64,000 nt of DNA from Campylorhamphus procurvoides. Lineage: Eukaryota > Chordata > Aves > Passeriformes > Dendrocolaptidae. The stretch spans positions 22,409-86,408 of the forward strand of contig WBMV01003100.1 in assembly GCA_013396655.1 (NCBI GenBank), in the 5' to 3' direction. A model generated the notes under the pieces. The model was not told the DNA's origin, did not search any database, and was given only the letters and a program-made list of their open reading frames with translations. Below are positions 62,719 to 64,000 of the stretch, one piece after another; the first letter of the stretch is position 1, and every line of letters begins with the position of its first letter. Both the position numbers and the translations under genes were made by a program.

Positions 62719-62749
62719 AACAGGGCAGGGCCACAGCTGCCAGACCCCA

Positions 62750-62755
62750 AATAAA
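62750..62755 (+). terminator. TMED6 poly(A) signal
   Basis: AATAAA 32 bp after the TMED6 stop, followed by GTGGTGAGTG. This implies a very short 3' UTR. Confidence 0.8.
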
Positions 62756-63257
62756 GGAACACCTGACACACTGTGGTGAGTGATTGCTGCCTGCTGGTGC
62801 AGCCTCTGTGAGCCCAGGGTGGCTGCCTACCCATCCGCCCCTCTGTGAACCTCAGCCCCAGGCTGTGAGCTTACTCCTGAGTTTCCCCCAGCCTCATCCA
62901 TCCCCCAGACATGTTGCTTCCACCCTCTGAAGTTGCACCCCAGTGCACTGCGCTGCCCCACAAGGGCAGAGAACTGCAGGAGGAGCAAAGGTTGAACCCC
63001 TTGAGGCTCCCCATCAGACAACAGGCAGTGAGAAGAGGAAAAAGCTTTATGTGACAAGGCTGGTGCAGGGGCACCTCCTCCTGTGCTGGCAGCAGTCCCC
63101 TCAGGACTGTGGGGCTGTGTGCTGGCAACTCCCACTGTCTCCATCCCACTTGGGGTGGGCTCCCTGCAGCTCCCCTCACCCGTGGTGCAGGACAAGGTCC
63201 ATTCTGCTCAGGAACACTTGCAGGGCCTGAGAGTCCCTTAAGGTGCCCTGGGGTCCC
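62756..63257. other. TMED6-NIP7 convergent intergenic region / NIP7 3' UTR
   Basis: About 0.5 kb between two convergent 3' ends. A minus-strand CATAAA at 63051-63046 is a plausible variant poly(A) signal for NIP7; no minus-strand AATAAA is present. Confidence 0.55.
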
Positions 63258-63974
63258 CTAGGTCAGTGTGTCCTCATTCCGCACGTACTCCCCGACATCA
63301 GCTTGGTGAAACACCACGATGGCCAAGGGATCCACCTTCCGGCACTCCTGCGTGGACTTGGCAGCCACCCCAAAGCCCTGAGGGGATGAAAGCAGGGTGA
63401 GAGGGAGTTCTCCCACGGTGTACCCACCCCCAGCCCTGGCAGGTGCCAGGTGCTCACCAGTGGGACATCGGCCATGGAATACACCACCACACCCTGGTAC
63501 TGTGCAGTGTTCTCTGTGATGCGGCCCAGCCCCGACTTCAGCACGTGATTGCCATAGAGGAAGGCTTGCTCCGAGCCAGGCTTCACCCACACCTTGTACT
63601 GCAAGGGAAGCAGAGCGGTGAGGGGCTGGGGGCTGCCTGGGGGGCTGGCCTGGGGGGGCTGCATCCCACCTTGGCGTAGGGCGCGAGGAAGTCCAGGGCC
63701 GTGACGCTGAGCCGGAACTTCTGGGACTTGGTGAACTTGCCGAAACAGGTGCCCGGGGCCACCAGGCTGTCCCGAGGGACGCTGGCCGCCAGCTTCAGCA
63801 GCTTCTCACTGCGGGAGCAGCGCAGTGCTGGGGGCTGCGGGGCCGCCCCCCGGGCCGCCCCCGAGCCCCCCGCGCCCCTGGCCTCACCTGAGGTAGTACA
63901 CGCGGTCCCGGTGCAGGCGGAAGCAGTAGGTGCCATCGGGCCGGTCCACCAGCAGCTGGATGTTCTCACCGATG
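63258..63974 (-). CDS. NIP7: NIP7, 60S ribosome biogenesis factor (3' part)
   Basis: NIP7 acts in the nucleolus in pre-rRNA processing and 60S subunit assembly. Four minus-strand exons are complete: 63888-63974, 63670-63808, 63458-63598 and 63258-63377 (stop TAG). Phases agree (2, 0, 0). The first exon, about 19 codons, lies off the right edge. The translation ([124 protein letters not shown]) follows vertebrate NIP7. The second half is the PUA RNA-binding domain. About 161 of about 180 residues are present. Introns are 79-81 bp, GC-rich and near minimal size. Confidence 0.96.
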
Positions 63975-64000
63975 CTGCGGGGGCGGATCCCGTGAGCCCG

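Overview
This window is vertebrate nuclear DNA and almost certainly avian, probably a songbird. The coding exons match single-copy vertebrate genes with bird-like divergence, introns are compact, and about fifteen fragments of CR1 LINEs in the style typical of birds are scattered through non-coding DNA. There are no bacterial operons, CRISPR arrays or intact mobile elements. Gene order is NFAT5 (minus) - CYB5B (minus) - TERF2 (plus) - TMED6 (plus) - NIP7 (minus), which matches the block on human 16q22.1 around TERF2, CYB5B and NFAT5, as I recall it.

Layout. 1-34.9 kb holds the 5' part of NFAT5 (osmotic-stress transcription factor). Four coding exons (numbered 2-5) lie at 18595-18720, 7482-8040, 2288-2480 and 1152-1342; the rest runs off the left edge. 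Its CpG-island promoter at about 34.6-35.5 kb is broken by a run of 304 Ns that probably hides exon 1. 35.5-41.8 kb is intergenic. 41.8-52.4 kb holds CYB5B (outer mitochondrial membrane cytochrome b5) in five exons. The promoter end of this gene carries an exact 668-bp duplication bounded by single Ns, which looks like an assembly error. CYB5B and TERF2 start head to head, 2.9 kb apart. 55.0-60.2 kb holds TERF2 (shelterin protein TRF2) in ten exons with consistent splice phases. 60.9-62.8 kb holds TMED6 (p24 cargo-receptor family) in four exons. 63.26-64.0 kb holds the last four exons of NIP7 (60S ribosome biogenesis), convergent with TMED6.

The genes share no pathway; they are a conserved syntenic block. 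The most notable observations are: (1) a 39-bp coding minisatellite in TERF2 exon 6 encoding about eight 13-residue Ala/Pro/Glu units in the TRF2 hinge; (2) a 23-bp intronic minisatellite carrying repeated splice-donor motifs, next to an in-frame alternative acceptor, in the TRFH-coding part of TERF2; (3) a poor 5' splice site followed by a U-rich tract after NFAT5 exon 3; (4) the false duplication at CYB5B; and (5) a perfect 18-bp inverted repeat in the CYB5B 3' UTR. All exon boundaries were derived by eye from splice signals, reading-frame phase and recalled homology; no alignment was run.
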